From JBBKWQ01 sp037969115 (GTDB lineage Bacteria > Actinomycetota > Acidimicrobiia > Acidimicrobiales > Ilumatobacteraceae): a DNA stretch of 35,788 nt. Both the position numbers and the translations under genes were made by a program. This document shows, piece by piece, positions 23,101 through 30,942 of the stretch. Where the stretch lies: NCBI GenBank assembly GCA_037969115.1, contig JBBKWQ010000185.1:1-35788 (forward strand). The letters are read 5' to 3'. Each line of letters begins with the position of its first letter. The first letter of the stretch is position 1. Under the pieces are notes generated by a model that searched no databases, was not told the DNA's origin, and worked only from the letters and a program-made list of their open reading frames with translations.

Positions 23101-23633
23101 GCGTGTTCGCCATCCTCGCCGCCGAAGACCCGTCGCAATCCCATCACTGGCTCTTCCCCGAAAAGGCCGAGATGCTGTATGGCATCCCGGCAGCGCTGCT
23201 GGTCATCTTCATGCTGGTCAAGTTCGCCGGTCCGGCCGTCAAGAAGGCCATGGCCGATCGCACGGCGCGCATCCAGGCCGAACTCGACAGGGCGGCCGAG
23301 GCGCAGGCGGCATCGCAGACCGAAGCCACCGACATTCGTGAAGCGAAGGGCGACATCGACGCCGAGCGTCAACGTCTCTTCGCCGAGGCAGATGCGCAGG
23401 CCGAAGCCGCTCTGAACGACGGTCGAGCACGTCTTGACGCCGAGGTGGCCGAACTCGAAGCTCGCGCCGAAGCCGATCTTGCAGGCCTCGCCGGCCGTTC
23501 GAGTGACGAGATGCGAGGTCAGATCGTGCGGCTGTCGTCCGATGCCGTCGACCGCGTCGTGACCGACAGCCTCGATACGGCAACGCAACAGGAACTGATC
23601 GAAGCATTCATTGCGAAGGTAGGCGCATCATGA
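23097..23633 (+). CDS. ATP synthase second b-type (b') subunit
   Basis: A 178-residue b-like stator subunit: a short N-terminus, one membrane helix (LYGIPAALLVIFMLVKFAG) and a long coiled coil rich in Ala/Glu/Arg. It is coupled by an ATGA overlap to atpF before it and by another to atpH after it. Sequence and N-terminus differ from subunit b, so the stalk is probably a b-b' heterodimer, unlike the mycobacterial arrangement in which the second b is fused to delta. The C-terminal domain (SSDEMRGQIVRLSSDAVDRV) would contact delta. Confidence 0.88.
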   Translation: MSVFAILAAEDPSQSHHWLFPEKAEMLYGIPAALLVIFMLVKFAGPAVKKAMADRTARIQAELDRAAEAQAASQTEATDIREAKGDIDAERQRLFAEADAQAEAALNDGRARLDAEVAELEARAEADLAGLAGRSSDEMRGQIVRLSSDAVDRVVTDSLDTATQQELIEAFIAKVGAS

Positions 23634-24157
23634 GCGACGCACGCATCGACGGATACGCACGTGCCCTTTTCGAAGTGGCGCGTGCGGAGGGCACGATCGA
23701 CGAGGTCGAAGACGAGCTCTTCCGATTCGCACGCTCGTATGAGTCGAGCGATGCGCTGCGAAACGCACTCACCGACGACATGGTGCCGGCCAGCAAGCGC
23801 CAGGCCATCGTCGAGGACCTCCTCGGCGGCAAGGCAACATCCACGACCACACAGCTCGTCTCGATGGTCGTCGGTTCCGGCCGCGGCCGCGACCTGCCGT
23901 CCATCATCGACAAGTTGGTGCAGCGAGCGGCGAGCTCGAAAAACCTCGAAGTCGCCGAGGTGCGCAGCGCCGTCGCACTCACCGATGACCAGAAGACCCG
24001 ACTCACCGCTGCCCTGGCGAACGCCACCGGCAAGTCGGTCAGTCTCAAGGTGATCGTCGATCCGTCCGTGCTGGGCGGCATCGTGGCCACCGTGGGCGAC
24101 ACCGTCATCGACGGCACCGTCCGCACTCGCGTCGACCAGCTCAAGAGCCGCTTGTAG
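23630..24157 (+). CDS. atpH: ATP synthase subunit delta
   Basis: The 175-residue OSCP/delta subunit, which joins the peripheral stalk to the top of the alpha3-beta3 head. The N-terminal six-helix domain begins IDGYARALFEVARAEG, and the C-terminal domain has the family block VIVDPSVLGGIVATVGDTVI followed by DGTVRTRVDQLKSRL. The length is that of a free-standing delta, not a fusion. ATG overlaps the b' stop. atpA follows after 11 bases with its own TAGGAG site. Confidence 0.95.
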   Translation: MSDARIDGYARALFEVARAEGTIDEVEDELFRFARSYESSDALRNALTDDMVPASKRQAIVEDLLGGKATSTTTQLVSMVVGSGRGRDLPSIIDKLVQRAASSKNLEVAEVRSAVALTDDQKTRLTAALANATGKSVSLKVIVDPSVLGGIVATVGDTVIDGTVRTRVDQLKSRL

Positions 24158-24168
24158 GAGCATCAGAC

Positions 24169-25761
24169 ATGGCAGAACTCACCATCTCAGCCGCCGATAT
24201 CGCATCGGCGCTCAAGAAGAACCTCGACGGGTTCGAACCCTCGCTCGAGGCCCGCACCGTCGGACGCGTCGCCCAGGTCGGCGACGGTATTGCCCGGGTG
24301 TCGGGTCTGCCCGACGCCGCGGTGAACGAACTCCTCGAGTTCGAGGACGGATCGGTCGGACTGGCGTTGAACCTCGACGAGGAGTCGATCGGGGCCGTGG
24401 TGCTCGGCGATGTCGACTCCATCGAAGAAGGCCAGACCGTCAAGGCCACCGGCCGCATCTTGTCGGTTCCGGCCGGTGACGGGGTGCTCGGCCGTGTCGT
24501 GAACGCGCTCGGTCAGCCCATCGACGGCGCCGGCGACCTGGTCGGCACCCACCTCCGCCGCATGGAGATCCAGGCACCCGGCATCATGGGCCGCCAGCCC
24601 GTCCACGAGCCGATGCAGACCGGCATCAAGTCGATCGACGCCATGACCCCGATCGGTCGGGGCCAGCGCGAACTGATCATCGGTGACCGCAAGACCGGTA
24701 AGAGCACGGTCGCAGTCGACACCATCCTGAACCAGAAGGGTCAGGGTGTGAAGTGCATCTACGTTGCCATCGGTCAGAAAGGGTCCACCGTCGCTCAGAC
24801 GGTCGAGACACTCCGCTCTGCCGGGGCCATGGAGTACACGGTGGTCGTGTCGGCACCTGCCGCCGACTCCGCTCCCTTCAAGTACCTGGCTCCCTATGCC
24901 GGTTGTGCGATGGGTCAGTACTGGATGGAGAACGGCGAGCACGCCCTCGTGGTGTACGACGACCTGTCGAAGCAGGCCGAGGCATATCGCCAGCTCTCAT
25001 TGCTGCTGCGGCGGCCACCGGGCCGCGAGGCGTACCCCGGTGACGTGTTCTACCTGCACAGTCGCCTCCTCGAGCGTGCCGCCAAACTCTCCGACGAGAA
25101 CGGCGCCGGATCGCTCACGGCACTGCCGATCATCGAGACCAAAGCCGGCGACGTGTCGGCGTACATTCCCACGAACGTGATCTCCATCACCGACGGCCAG
25201 GTCTACCTGCAGGACAACCTCTTCAAGTCGGGCATCCGCCCCGCCGTCGATGTGGGTATCTCGGTGTCACGCGTTGGCAGCGCGGCCCAGACCAAAGCCA
25301 TGAAGAGCGTTGCCGGCACCCTGAAGCTCGACCTCGCTCAATTCCGTGAGCTCGAGGCATTCGCCACGTTCGGGTCCGAGCTCGACCCGGTATCGAAGGC
25401 CCAGCTCGAGCGCGGCTATCGCCTCGTCGAGCTGCTCAAGCAGCCGCTGAACAGCCCGATGCCCGTAGAAGAACAGGTCGTCGCGATCTTCGCCGGCACG
25501 AAGGGTTACCTCGACAAGGTGCCGGTCGCCGACGTCAAGCGGTTCGAGCTCGGACTGCTCGACTTCATGCGGTCGCAGCACGGGAGCCTGCTGAGCGACA
25601 TCCGAACCGGCGCCGTTCCCGACGGGCTCGCCGATGCGGTGCAGTCGTTCCTCGATCAGTTCGCCACCGAGATGGCCGCCGCAAAGGCAATCGACCCGAC
25701 TTCGGTCGACGCCGACGAGATGGGCGAAGCCGAATCGCACAAGACGCTCGCGACGGAGTAA
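24169..25761 (+). CDS. atpA: ATP synthase subunit alpha
   Basis: A 530-residue F1 subunit with the non-catalytic nucleotide site. The Walker A motif is GDRKTGKST (172-180, Lys178), followed by VAVDTILNQKGQ. Also visible are the DELSEYE-like loop VYDDLSKQAEAYRQLSLLLR, RRPPGREAYPGD, and ISVSRVGSAAQTKAMK with the conserved Arg. The N-terminal crown domain begins near DGIARVSGLPDAAVNELLEF. Slightly longer than the usual ~510 through an acidic C-terminal tail. The start ATG has TAGGAG about 9 bases upstream. atpG follows after three bases. Confidence 0.97.
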   Translation: MAELTISAADIASALKKNLDGFEPSLEARTVGRVAQVGDGIARVSGLPDAAVNELLEFEDGSVGLALNLDEESIGAVVLGDVDSIEEGQTVKATGRILSVPAGDGVLGRVVNALGQPIDGAGDLVGTHLRRMEIQAPGIMGRQPVHEPMQTGIKSIDAMTPIGRGQRELIIGDRKTGKSTVAVDTILNQKGQGVKCIYVAIGQKGSTVAQTVETLRSAGAMEYTVVVSAPAADSAPFKYLAPYAGCAMGQYWMENGEHALVVYDDLSKQAEAYRQLSLLLRRPPGREAYPGDVFYLHSRLLERAAKLSDENGAGSLTALPIIETKAGDVSAYIPTNVISITDGQVYLQDNLFKSGIRPAVDVGISVSRVGSAAQTKAMKSVAGTLKLDLAQFRELEAFATFGSELDPVSKAQLERGYRLVELLKQPLNSPMPVEEQVVAIFAGTKGYLDKVPVADVKRFELGLLDFMRSQHGSLLSDIRTGAVPDGLADAVQSFLDQFATEMAAAKAIDPTSVDADEMGEAESHKTLATE

Positions 25762-25764
25762 TCG

Positions 25765-27039
25765 ATGGCCGGAGGACAGGAACGCATTTTGCGTGGACGC
25801 ATCAAATCGATGCAGTCCACGAAGAAGATCACACGCGCCATGGAGCTGATCGCCGCATCGCGGATCGTGAAGGCCCAGCAGCGCGTGTACGCGGCCGTCC
25901 CGTACTCCGAGCAGATCACCGAGGTCGTGAAGGACCTCGCCGCCGCCGGGGGCAGTTCCGACTCGCCGCTGCTCACCGGTCGTGACGACATCAAGACCAC
26001 GTGTTACGTCACGATCACCGCCGACCGAGGACTGTGCGGCGGCTACAACGCCGGTGTGCAACGTGCCGCCGAAGGTGAGGTGAAGGCCGACGTGATCGCC
26101 GGAAAGGACTATCTGATCATCCCGGTCGGCCGGAAAGCCGAGAGCTACTACCGTTTCCGCGGGTACACCCTGGGTCGAGGCTTCGCCGGTTTCAGCGACG
26201 CGCCCAGCTACAACGACGCCCGTGAGATCGGGCGGCACGTCGTCGAGCTGTACACGAGCGGTCAGGTCGACAAGGTCGAGCTCGTCTACACCCGCTTCAT
26301 CACGGCCGGCAACCAGGAAGTCGTACTGCGCCCCCTCGTTCCGCTGAGCGCCGAGACGGTCACGGGCGGCGACGGAAAAGCCGGCTCATCCGACGGCTCG
26401 GGCGGCGACTACGAGTTCGAACCCGATCCCACCACGATCCTCGACACGTTGCTGCCGCGCTACATCGAGGCACGAATCTACGCTGCGCTCCTGAACGCTG
26501 CGGCGTCCGAGCACGCCTTCCGCCAGCGCGCGATGAAGTCGGCCACCGACAACGCCGACGATCTCATCAAGAACCTCAGCATCATCATGAACCGCGCCCG
26601 TCAAGACTCGATCACCACCGAGATCATGGAGATCGTCGGTGGGGCTGAAGCACTCGGATCCGGTGGCAAGGAGTCGTTCTCGATCGACTTCGAAGCCGAC
26701 GACGGGTTCGAAGCCCGGCTCAGATCGACTGCATCGAGCCGACCGGCATCAAGCGAAGCGTCGGCCGCAGCGTCGAGTGCCACGACCGCCCCGGCCTCCG
26801 GCGCCACGGCCACGATCGAGCCCGACGACCTCGACGAAGCCATCGACGGCATCGGCCCGGTCATCGTGCGCAAACTCACCGAAGCGGGCGTCACCACGTT
26901 CAGGCAGATCGCCCAATGGACACCCGACGAAGTCGAGCGAATCGGTGCGATGCTCAACTTCAAGGGACGAATCGAACGAGAAGACTGGATCGGGCAGGCC
27001 AAGGCTGCCCACCTCGCCAAGTACGGCGAACAGCTCTGA
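25765..27039 (+). CDS. atpG: ATP synthase subunit gamma with C-terminal helix-hairpin-helix extension
   Basis: A 424-residue central-shaft subunit, far longer than the usual ~290-320. Residues 1-297 are a complete gamma: N-terminal RIKSMQSTKKITRAMELIAA, the central ITADRGLCGGYN, and the C-terminal helix with NRARQDSITTEIMEIVGGAE. Beyond Leu297 come 20 residues of acidic spacer, a Ser/Ala/Thr/Pro linker (318-352), then a ~70-residue domain starting DDLDEAIDGIGPVIVRKLTE and ending with FKGRIEREDWIGQAKAAHLA. This resembles the helix-hairpin-helix tails of some NuoE and L21 proteins. The reading frame is unbroken and codon use unchanged, and atpD follows after 54 bases, so the extension looks real. 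How it fits around the rotor is unknown. Confidence 0.93.
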   Translation: MAGGQERILRGRIKSMQSTKKITRAMELIAASRIVKAQQRVYAAVPYSEQITEVVKDLAAAGGSSDSPLLTGRDDIKTTCYVTITADRGLCGGYNAGVQRAAEGEVKADVIAGKDYLIIPVGRKAESYYRFRGYTLGRGFAGFSDAPSYNDAREIGRHVVELYTSGQVDKVELVYTRFITAGNQEVVLRPLVPLSAETVTGGDGKAGSSDGSGGDYEFEPDPTTILDTLLPRYIEARIYAALLNAAASEHAFRQRAMKSATDNADDLIKNLSIIMNRARQDSITTEIMEIVGGAEALGSGGKESFSIDFEADDGFEARLRSTASSRPASSEASAAASSATTAPASGATATIEPDDLDEAIDGIGPVIVRKLTEAGVTTFRQIAQWTPDEVERIGAMLNFKGRIEREDWIGQAKAAHLAKYGEQL

Positions 27040-27049
27040 ACACGAGCTG

Positions 27050-27070
27050 GACACACGGACTGACACACGG
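27050..27070 (+). repeat. two 9-base direct repeats before atpD
   Basis: GACACACGG occurs at 27050-27058 and 27062-27070, three bases apart, in the 54-base gap between atpG and atpD. An AGGAG ribosome-binding site follows about 14 bases before the atpD ATG. The repeats have no obvious function. Confidence 0.5.
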
Positions 27071-27093
27071 TTGAGCAGGAGATATCGACAGCC

Positions 27094-28539
27094 ATGACCA
27101 TGACCCAAGAATCAGAACGCAACGAGCTCAAAGAAGGCCGAATCATCGGCATCGCCGGCCCGGTGGTCGACGTCGAGTTCCCGCGAGGTTCACTCCCCGA
27201 GCTGAACAACGCAGTCGAGTTCGATATCATCGTCGACGGCGAGTCGCGGTCCGTACTCGCCGAGGTGGCGCAGCAGCTCGGCAACGGGCGTGTGCGAGCC
27301 GTGTGCATGAAGCCGACCGACGGTCTCACGCGCGGCACGCCGGTGCGCAATACCGGCCGTGGACTCACGGTGCCGGTCGGCGAGAAGGTGCTCGGCCACA
27401 TCTGGAACGTGTGGGGTGATCCCCTCGACGAGGCTCCCGACGGCTTCGAAGACATGGAGCGCTGGGACATCCATCGTCCGGCGCCCGCCTTCGACACGCT
27501 CGAGCCGTCGGCACGCATGTTCGAGACCGGCATCAAGGTCATCGACCTCCTCACGCCGTACGTTGCCGGCGGCAAGATCGGCCTCTTCGGTGGTGCCGGT
27601 GTGGGCAAGACGGTGCTCATCACCGAGATGATCAACCGTGTCGCCTCGCAGCACGGTGGCGTGTCGGTGTTCGCTGGAGTCGGCGAGCGCACCCGTGAAG
27701 GCACCGACCTTCGCCTCGAGATGATCGAGTCGGGCGTGTTCGAGAAGGCCGCCCTGGTGTTCGGTCAGATGGACGAGCCGCCGGGCGTGCGACTCCGTGT
27801 CGCACTGTCGGCGCTCACCATGGCCGAGTACTTCCGTGACGTGCAGAACCAGGACGTGTTGTTGTTCGTCGACAACATCTTCCGCTTCGTGCAGGCCGGT
27901 TCCGAGGTGTCGACACTGCTCGGCCGCATGCCGTCGGCAGTGGGCTACCAGCCGACGCTCGCCGACGAGATGGGTCAGCTGCAAGAACGAATCACGTCCA
28001 CGCGTGGGCGGTCGATCACGTCGCTCCAGGCCGTGTACGTGCCCGCCGACGACTACACCGATCCGGCTCCCTTCACCACCTTCACGCACCTCGATGCCAC
28101 CACCGAGTTGTCGCGCCAGGTTGCCGCGCTCGGCATCTACCCGGCCGTCGACCCGCTGTCGTCGACGTCGACGATCCTGAGCCCCGAAGTCGTGGGCGAG
28201 CATCACTACGCCGTCGCTCGACGCGTGCAGGAGACGCTCCAGCGCTACAAGGAACTCCAGGACATCATTGCGATCCTCGGTCTCGACGAGCTGTCCGACG
28301 AGGACCGACTCACGGTGAACCGAGCCCGCAAGGTCGAGCGTTTCCTGTCGCAGCCCTTCTACGTCGCGCAGGTCTTCACCGGCCTCGAGGGCGAATACGT
28401 GCCCGTCAAGGAGACGGTCGAGTCGTTCGAGGCGCTGATCGACGGTGAACTCGACGATGTGCCCGAGCAGGCGTTCTTGAACGTCGGTTCAGTGGAACAG
28501 GTGCTCGCGAAGGCGAAGGCACTGCAGGACAGCGTCTGA
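27094..28539 (+). CDS. atpD: ATP synthase subunit beta
   Basis: The 481-residue catalytic F1 subunit. The P-loop GGAGVGKT (166-173, Lys172), the catalytic Glu in VGERTREG, the Walker B strand DVLLFVDNIFRF and the arm motif with DELSDEDRL (the DELSEED-type lever) are all present. The N-terminal crown domain starts GRIIGIAGPVVDVEFPRGSL. ATG 27094 follows an AGGAG at 27078-27082; an alternative in-frame ATG lies two codons downstream. Standard length. Epsilon follows after 4 bases. Confidence 0.98.
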   Translation: MTMTQESERNELKEGRIIGIAGPVVDVEFPRGSLPELNNAVEFDIIVDGESRSVLAEVAQQLGNGRVRAVCMKPTDGLTRGTPVRNTGRGLTVPVGEKVLGHIWNVWGDPLDEAPDGFEDMERWDIHRPAPAFDTLEPSARMFETGIKVIDLLTPYVAGGKIGLFGGAGVGKTVLITEMINRVASQHGGVSVFAGVGERTREGTDLRLEMIESGVFEKAALVFGQMDEPPGVRLRVALSALTMAEYFRDVQNQDVLLFVDNIFRFVQAGSEVSTLLGRMPSAVGYQPTLADEMGQLQERITSTRGRSITSLQAVYVPADDYTDPAPFTTFTHLDATTELSRQVAALGIYPAVDPLSSTSTILSPEVVGEHHYAVARRVQETLQRYKELQDIIAILGLDELSDEDRLTVNRARKVERFLSQPFYVAQVFTGLEGEYVPVKETVESFEALIDGELDDVPEQAFLNVGSVEQVLAKAKALQDSV

Positions 28540-28543
28540 TCCC

Positions 28544-28945
28544 ATGGCCGCAGCTATGACCGTCGAAGTGGTGTCACCGGAGGAAGTGCTCTACTCCGGT
28601 GAGGCCACCATGGTGATCACCCGCACGTTGGGTGGAGGCGAGATCGCATTCCAGCCGGGCCACTCGGCCTTCCTGGGCGCGCTCACCGAGAACCACACTC
28701 GGGTGTTCCTGTCCGACGGTTCGGTCGAGGACATCGCGGTGCATGGCGGTTTTGTCGAGGTCAGCAGCAACAAAGTGTCGATCCTGTCCGACGCGGCCGA
28801 GGTGTCGTCGGCGATCGACGTCGAGCGGGCTCGCCGGGCGAAGGAACGGGCCGAAGAGTCGTTGCGCAGCGAGCACAGCGCCGAAGCGGTTGCCGCGCTG
28901 GGTCGGGCCCACGCCCGTCTGAGCGCCTCCGGCATCGCGGTCTGA
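28544..28945 (+). CDS. atpC: ATP synthase subunit epsilon
   Basis: A 133-residue F1 subunit with an N-terminal ten-strand beta sandwich (VEVVSPEEVLYSGEATMVIT, then IAFQPGHSAFLGALTENHTR and AVHGGFVEVSSNKVSILSDA) and a C-terminal helical pair (VERARRAKERAEESL and AVAALGRAHARLSASG). The C-terminal helices are present, so rotation-inhibiting behaviour is possible. ATG 28544 is 4 bases after atpD; an alternative ATG four codons later (28556) would remove MAAA. Last gene of the atp operon. No strong terminator is seen in the next 54 bases. Confidence 0.94.
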   Translation: MAAAMTVEVVSPEEVLYSGEATMVITRTLGGGEIAFQPGHSAFLGALTENHTRVFLSDGSVEDIAVHGGFVEVSSNKVSILSDAAEVSSAIDVERARRAKERAEESLRSEHSAEAVAALGRAHARLSASGIAV

Positions 28946-28999
28946 GCACAGTCGGAGGGTCGGAAGCGAGCCGGTCGCCGCTCCGCCCGACAGGTCGAC

Positions 29000-29824
29000 A
29001 TGGCCGCGACCTCGTTCGTGCTGGTGCTCACGGCAGCGCTGCTGCACGCGAGCTGGAACGCGCTGATGAAGGCGGGTGGCGACCGTTTGATGACGAACTG
29101 GGCGATCGTGTCCGCGGCAGCGATCCTGAACGTACCGGTCGTCCTGATGGTCGGACCGCCGCAGCGCTCGGTGTGGTGGATCCTGGCGTTGACCTGCGTG
29201 CTCCACGTCATCTACAACCTTTTTCTGGTCGCCGCATACGAGCGCGCTGACCTCGCAGTCGCTTACCCGATCGCCCGCGGCACGGCTCCGATGATCACGC
29301 TCGTCGCGGGGATCGTGCTCCTCGGCGACTCCGTGGAACCCGTCGGTGCGGTTGGTGTCGTTCTGATCACCCTCGGACTCGGTCTCGCTGCAACCGGGCG
29401 ACCGTTGCGGGACACGCGGTGGGCGATGGCGACCGGCGTGATCATCGCGGCGTACACGCTCGTCGACGGCTACGGGGTTCGTCGCAACGGCGGTGCGGTG
29501 CAGTTCATCTCGACGAGCTTCATCATCTATGCGGTCGTGCTCACCGCCATCGTGGTTCGCCGGCGCGGTGTCGAGCGGATGCGTGACGTCGCGCGTGCCC
29601 AGCCGGTCACGCTGCTGATCGGCGGCGGTGCGAATGCCGCGGGATACCTTCTCGTGATGATCGCAGCTCGCACGGAGCCGCTCGGCCTTGTCTCCGGTCT
29701 GCGCGAGATGTCGGCCCTGTTCGGTCTCCTGCTCGCCGGCGTCGTGCTGCACGAACACGTCAGTGGGCGACAGATCATCGCGATCTCGATCGCGGTGGTG
29801 GGTGCCGCTGCCATCGCGGCGTGA
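29000..29824 (+). CDS. EamA/DMT-family transporter
   Basis: A 274-residue integral membrane protein of the drug/metabolite transporter superfamily: ten hydrophobic segments in two EamA repeats. The family-like LLHASWNALMKAGGDRL at the N-terminus and YERADLAVAYPIARGTAPMI at the end of repeat one are clear, and repeat two ends REMSALFGLLLAGVVLHEHV. The substrate is unknown. The ATG at 29000 has a weak CAGG upstream. It follows atpC by 54 bases on the same strand and may receive read-through. It is convergent with glpX, with one base between the stops. Confidence 0.87.
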   Translation: MAATSFVLVLTAALLHASWNALMKAGGDRLMTNWAIVSAAAILNVPVVLMVGPPQRSVWWILALTCVLHVIYNLFLVAAYERADLAVAYPIARGTAPMITLVAGIVLLGDSVEPVGAVGVVLITLGLGLAATGRPLRDTRWAMATGVIIAAYTLVDGYGVRRNGGAVQFISTSFIIYAVVLTAIVVRRRGVERMRDVARAQPVTLLIGGGANAAGYLLVMIAARTEPLGLVSGLREMSALFGLLLAGVVLHEHVSGRQIIAISIAVVGAAAIAA

Positions 29825-29825
29825 A

Positions 29826-30824
29826 CTACATGTAGTCGATCGCGGAGAACTCCTGGAGCTTCTTCACGCGGTGCCGCGCGTCGATGAACCGCACCGTGCC
29901 GCTGCGTGAGCGCATGACGAGGCTCTGGGTACGCGCGCCACGGGAGTCGAAGCGGACGCCTTTGAGGAGTTGCCCGTCGGTGAGCCCGGTCGCGCAGAAG
30001 AAGCAGTTGTCACCCTGGATGAGGTCGTTCTCGGTGAGTACCTGATCGAGGTTGTAGCCGGCTTCGGCCATGGCCGAGCGCTCCTCATCGGATTGTGGAG
30101 ACAGACGGGCCTGCATCTCACCGCCCATCGACTTCAGCGCTGCGGCCGCGATGACACCCTCAGGCGTGCCACCGATACCGAACAGCACGTCGACACCTGC
30201 GTCGGGCCACGACGTGGCGATCGCGCCGTACACGTCACCGTCGGTGATCAGCCTGATTCGAGCGCCGCTCGCACGCACTTCCTCGATCAATGCAGCGTGG
30301 CGCGGGCGGTCGAGGATGACGGCGGTGAGGTCGCGCACGTTGGCACGCTTCGCCTTGGCGATCCATCGGAGGTTCTGTGACGGGCTCGCGGTGATGTCGA
30401 TGGAGCCGACGCAGTCGGGACCGACAGCGATCTTCTCCATGTAGTACGACGGTCCGGGGTTGAACATCGAACCCCTCTCGCCGACGGCGATCACCGACAA
30501 CGCATTCGTCTTGCCGTGCGCCGTGAGTGTGGTGCCGTCGATCGGGTCGACGGCCACGTCGACCTCCGGGGCCGAGCCGTCGCCGACGCGTTCGCCGTTG
30601 TAGAGCATCGGAGCGTTGTCCTTCTCGCCCTCACCGATGATGACGGTGCCGTCCATCTGCACCGTCGAGAGGCTGAGCCGCATGGCATCGACCGCTGCGG
30701 CGTCGGCGCCTTCCTTGTCGCCTCGCCCCACCCATCGTGCCGATGCCAGCGCTGCCGACTCGGTGGCCCGCACCAACTCCATCGCGAGGTTGCGGTCTGG
30801 ACGCTGCGGATTCGATCCGGTCAT
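29826..30824 (-). CDS. glpX: class II fructose-1,6-bisphosphatase
   Basis: A 332-residue GlpX-type FBPase, the usual actinobacterial gluconeogenic enzyme converting fructose-1,6-bisphosphate to fructose-6-phosphate. Metal and phosphate motifs: GEGEKDNAPM (64-73) and DVAVDPIDGTTLTAHG (89-104). Further family blocks are SVIAVGERGSMFNPGPSYYM, GIGGTPEGVIAAAALK and GDNCFFCATGLTDGQLLKGV. Standard length and start. A TATCTT hexamer sits 6 bases before the ATG, and no ribosome-binding site is visible. It diverges from the S9 peptidase gene across 118 bases. Confidence 0.95.
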   Translation of the reverse strand: MTGSNPQRPDRNLAMELVRATESAALASARWVGRGDKEGADAAAVDAMRLSLSTVQMDGTVIIGEGEKDNAPMLYNGERVGDGSAPEVDVAVDPIDGTTLTAHGKTNALSVIAVGERGSMFNPGPSYYMEKIAVGPDCVGSIDITASPSQNLRWIAKAKRANVRDLTAVILDRPRHAALIEEVRASGARIRLITDGDVYGAIATSWPDAGVDVLFGIGGTPEGVIAAAALKSMGGEMQARLSPQSDEERSAMAEAGYNLDQVLTENDLIQGDNCFFCATGLTDGQLLKGVRFDSRGARTQSLVMRSRSGTVRFIDARHRVKKLQEFSAIDYM

Positions 30825-30830
30825 GTCGCC

Positions 30831-30836
30831 AAGATA
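30831..30836 (-). promoter_or_regulatory. putative -10 hexamer for glpX
   Basis: On the minus strand TATCTT ends 6 bases before the glpX ATG, so the message would be leaderless. No clear -35 element. Confidence 0.4.
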
Positions 30837-30930
30837 GTGCGAGGCGTCCGCCGGCTCCTCATGTCGTTGGCATCTCGCCCGATATCGCCGGTCGCCCTGC
30901 GCTGTCAGGTCACCCGTCGGCCTGCGCCTC

Positions 30931-30936
30931 TACAGT
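30931..30936 (+). promoter_or_regulatory. putative -10 hexamer for the second S9 peptidase gene
   Basis: TACAGT ends 6 bases before the GTG at 30943. No ribosome-binding site. The same spacing as at glpX on the other side of this divergent gap. Confidence 0.45.
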
Positions 30937-30942
30937 CGTGCT

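Noticed and set aside
24513..24725. Possible P-loop variation in alpha (KS instead of KT) suggesting a defective subunit
   Set aside because: GxxxxGK[ST] allows Ser; all other alpha motifs are intact.
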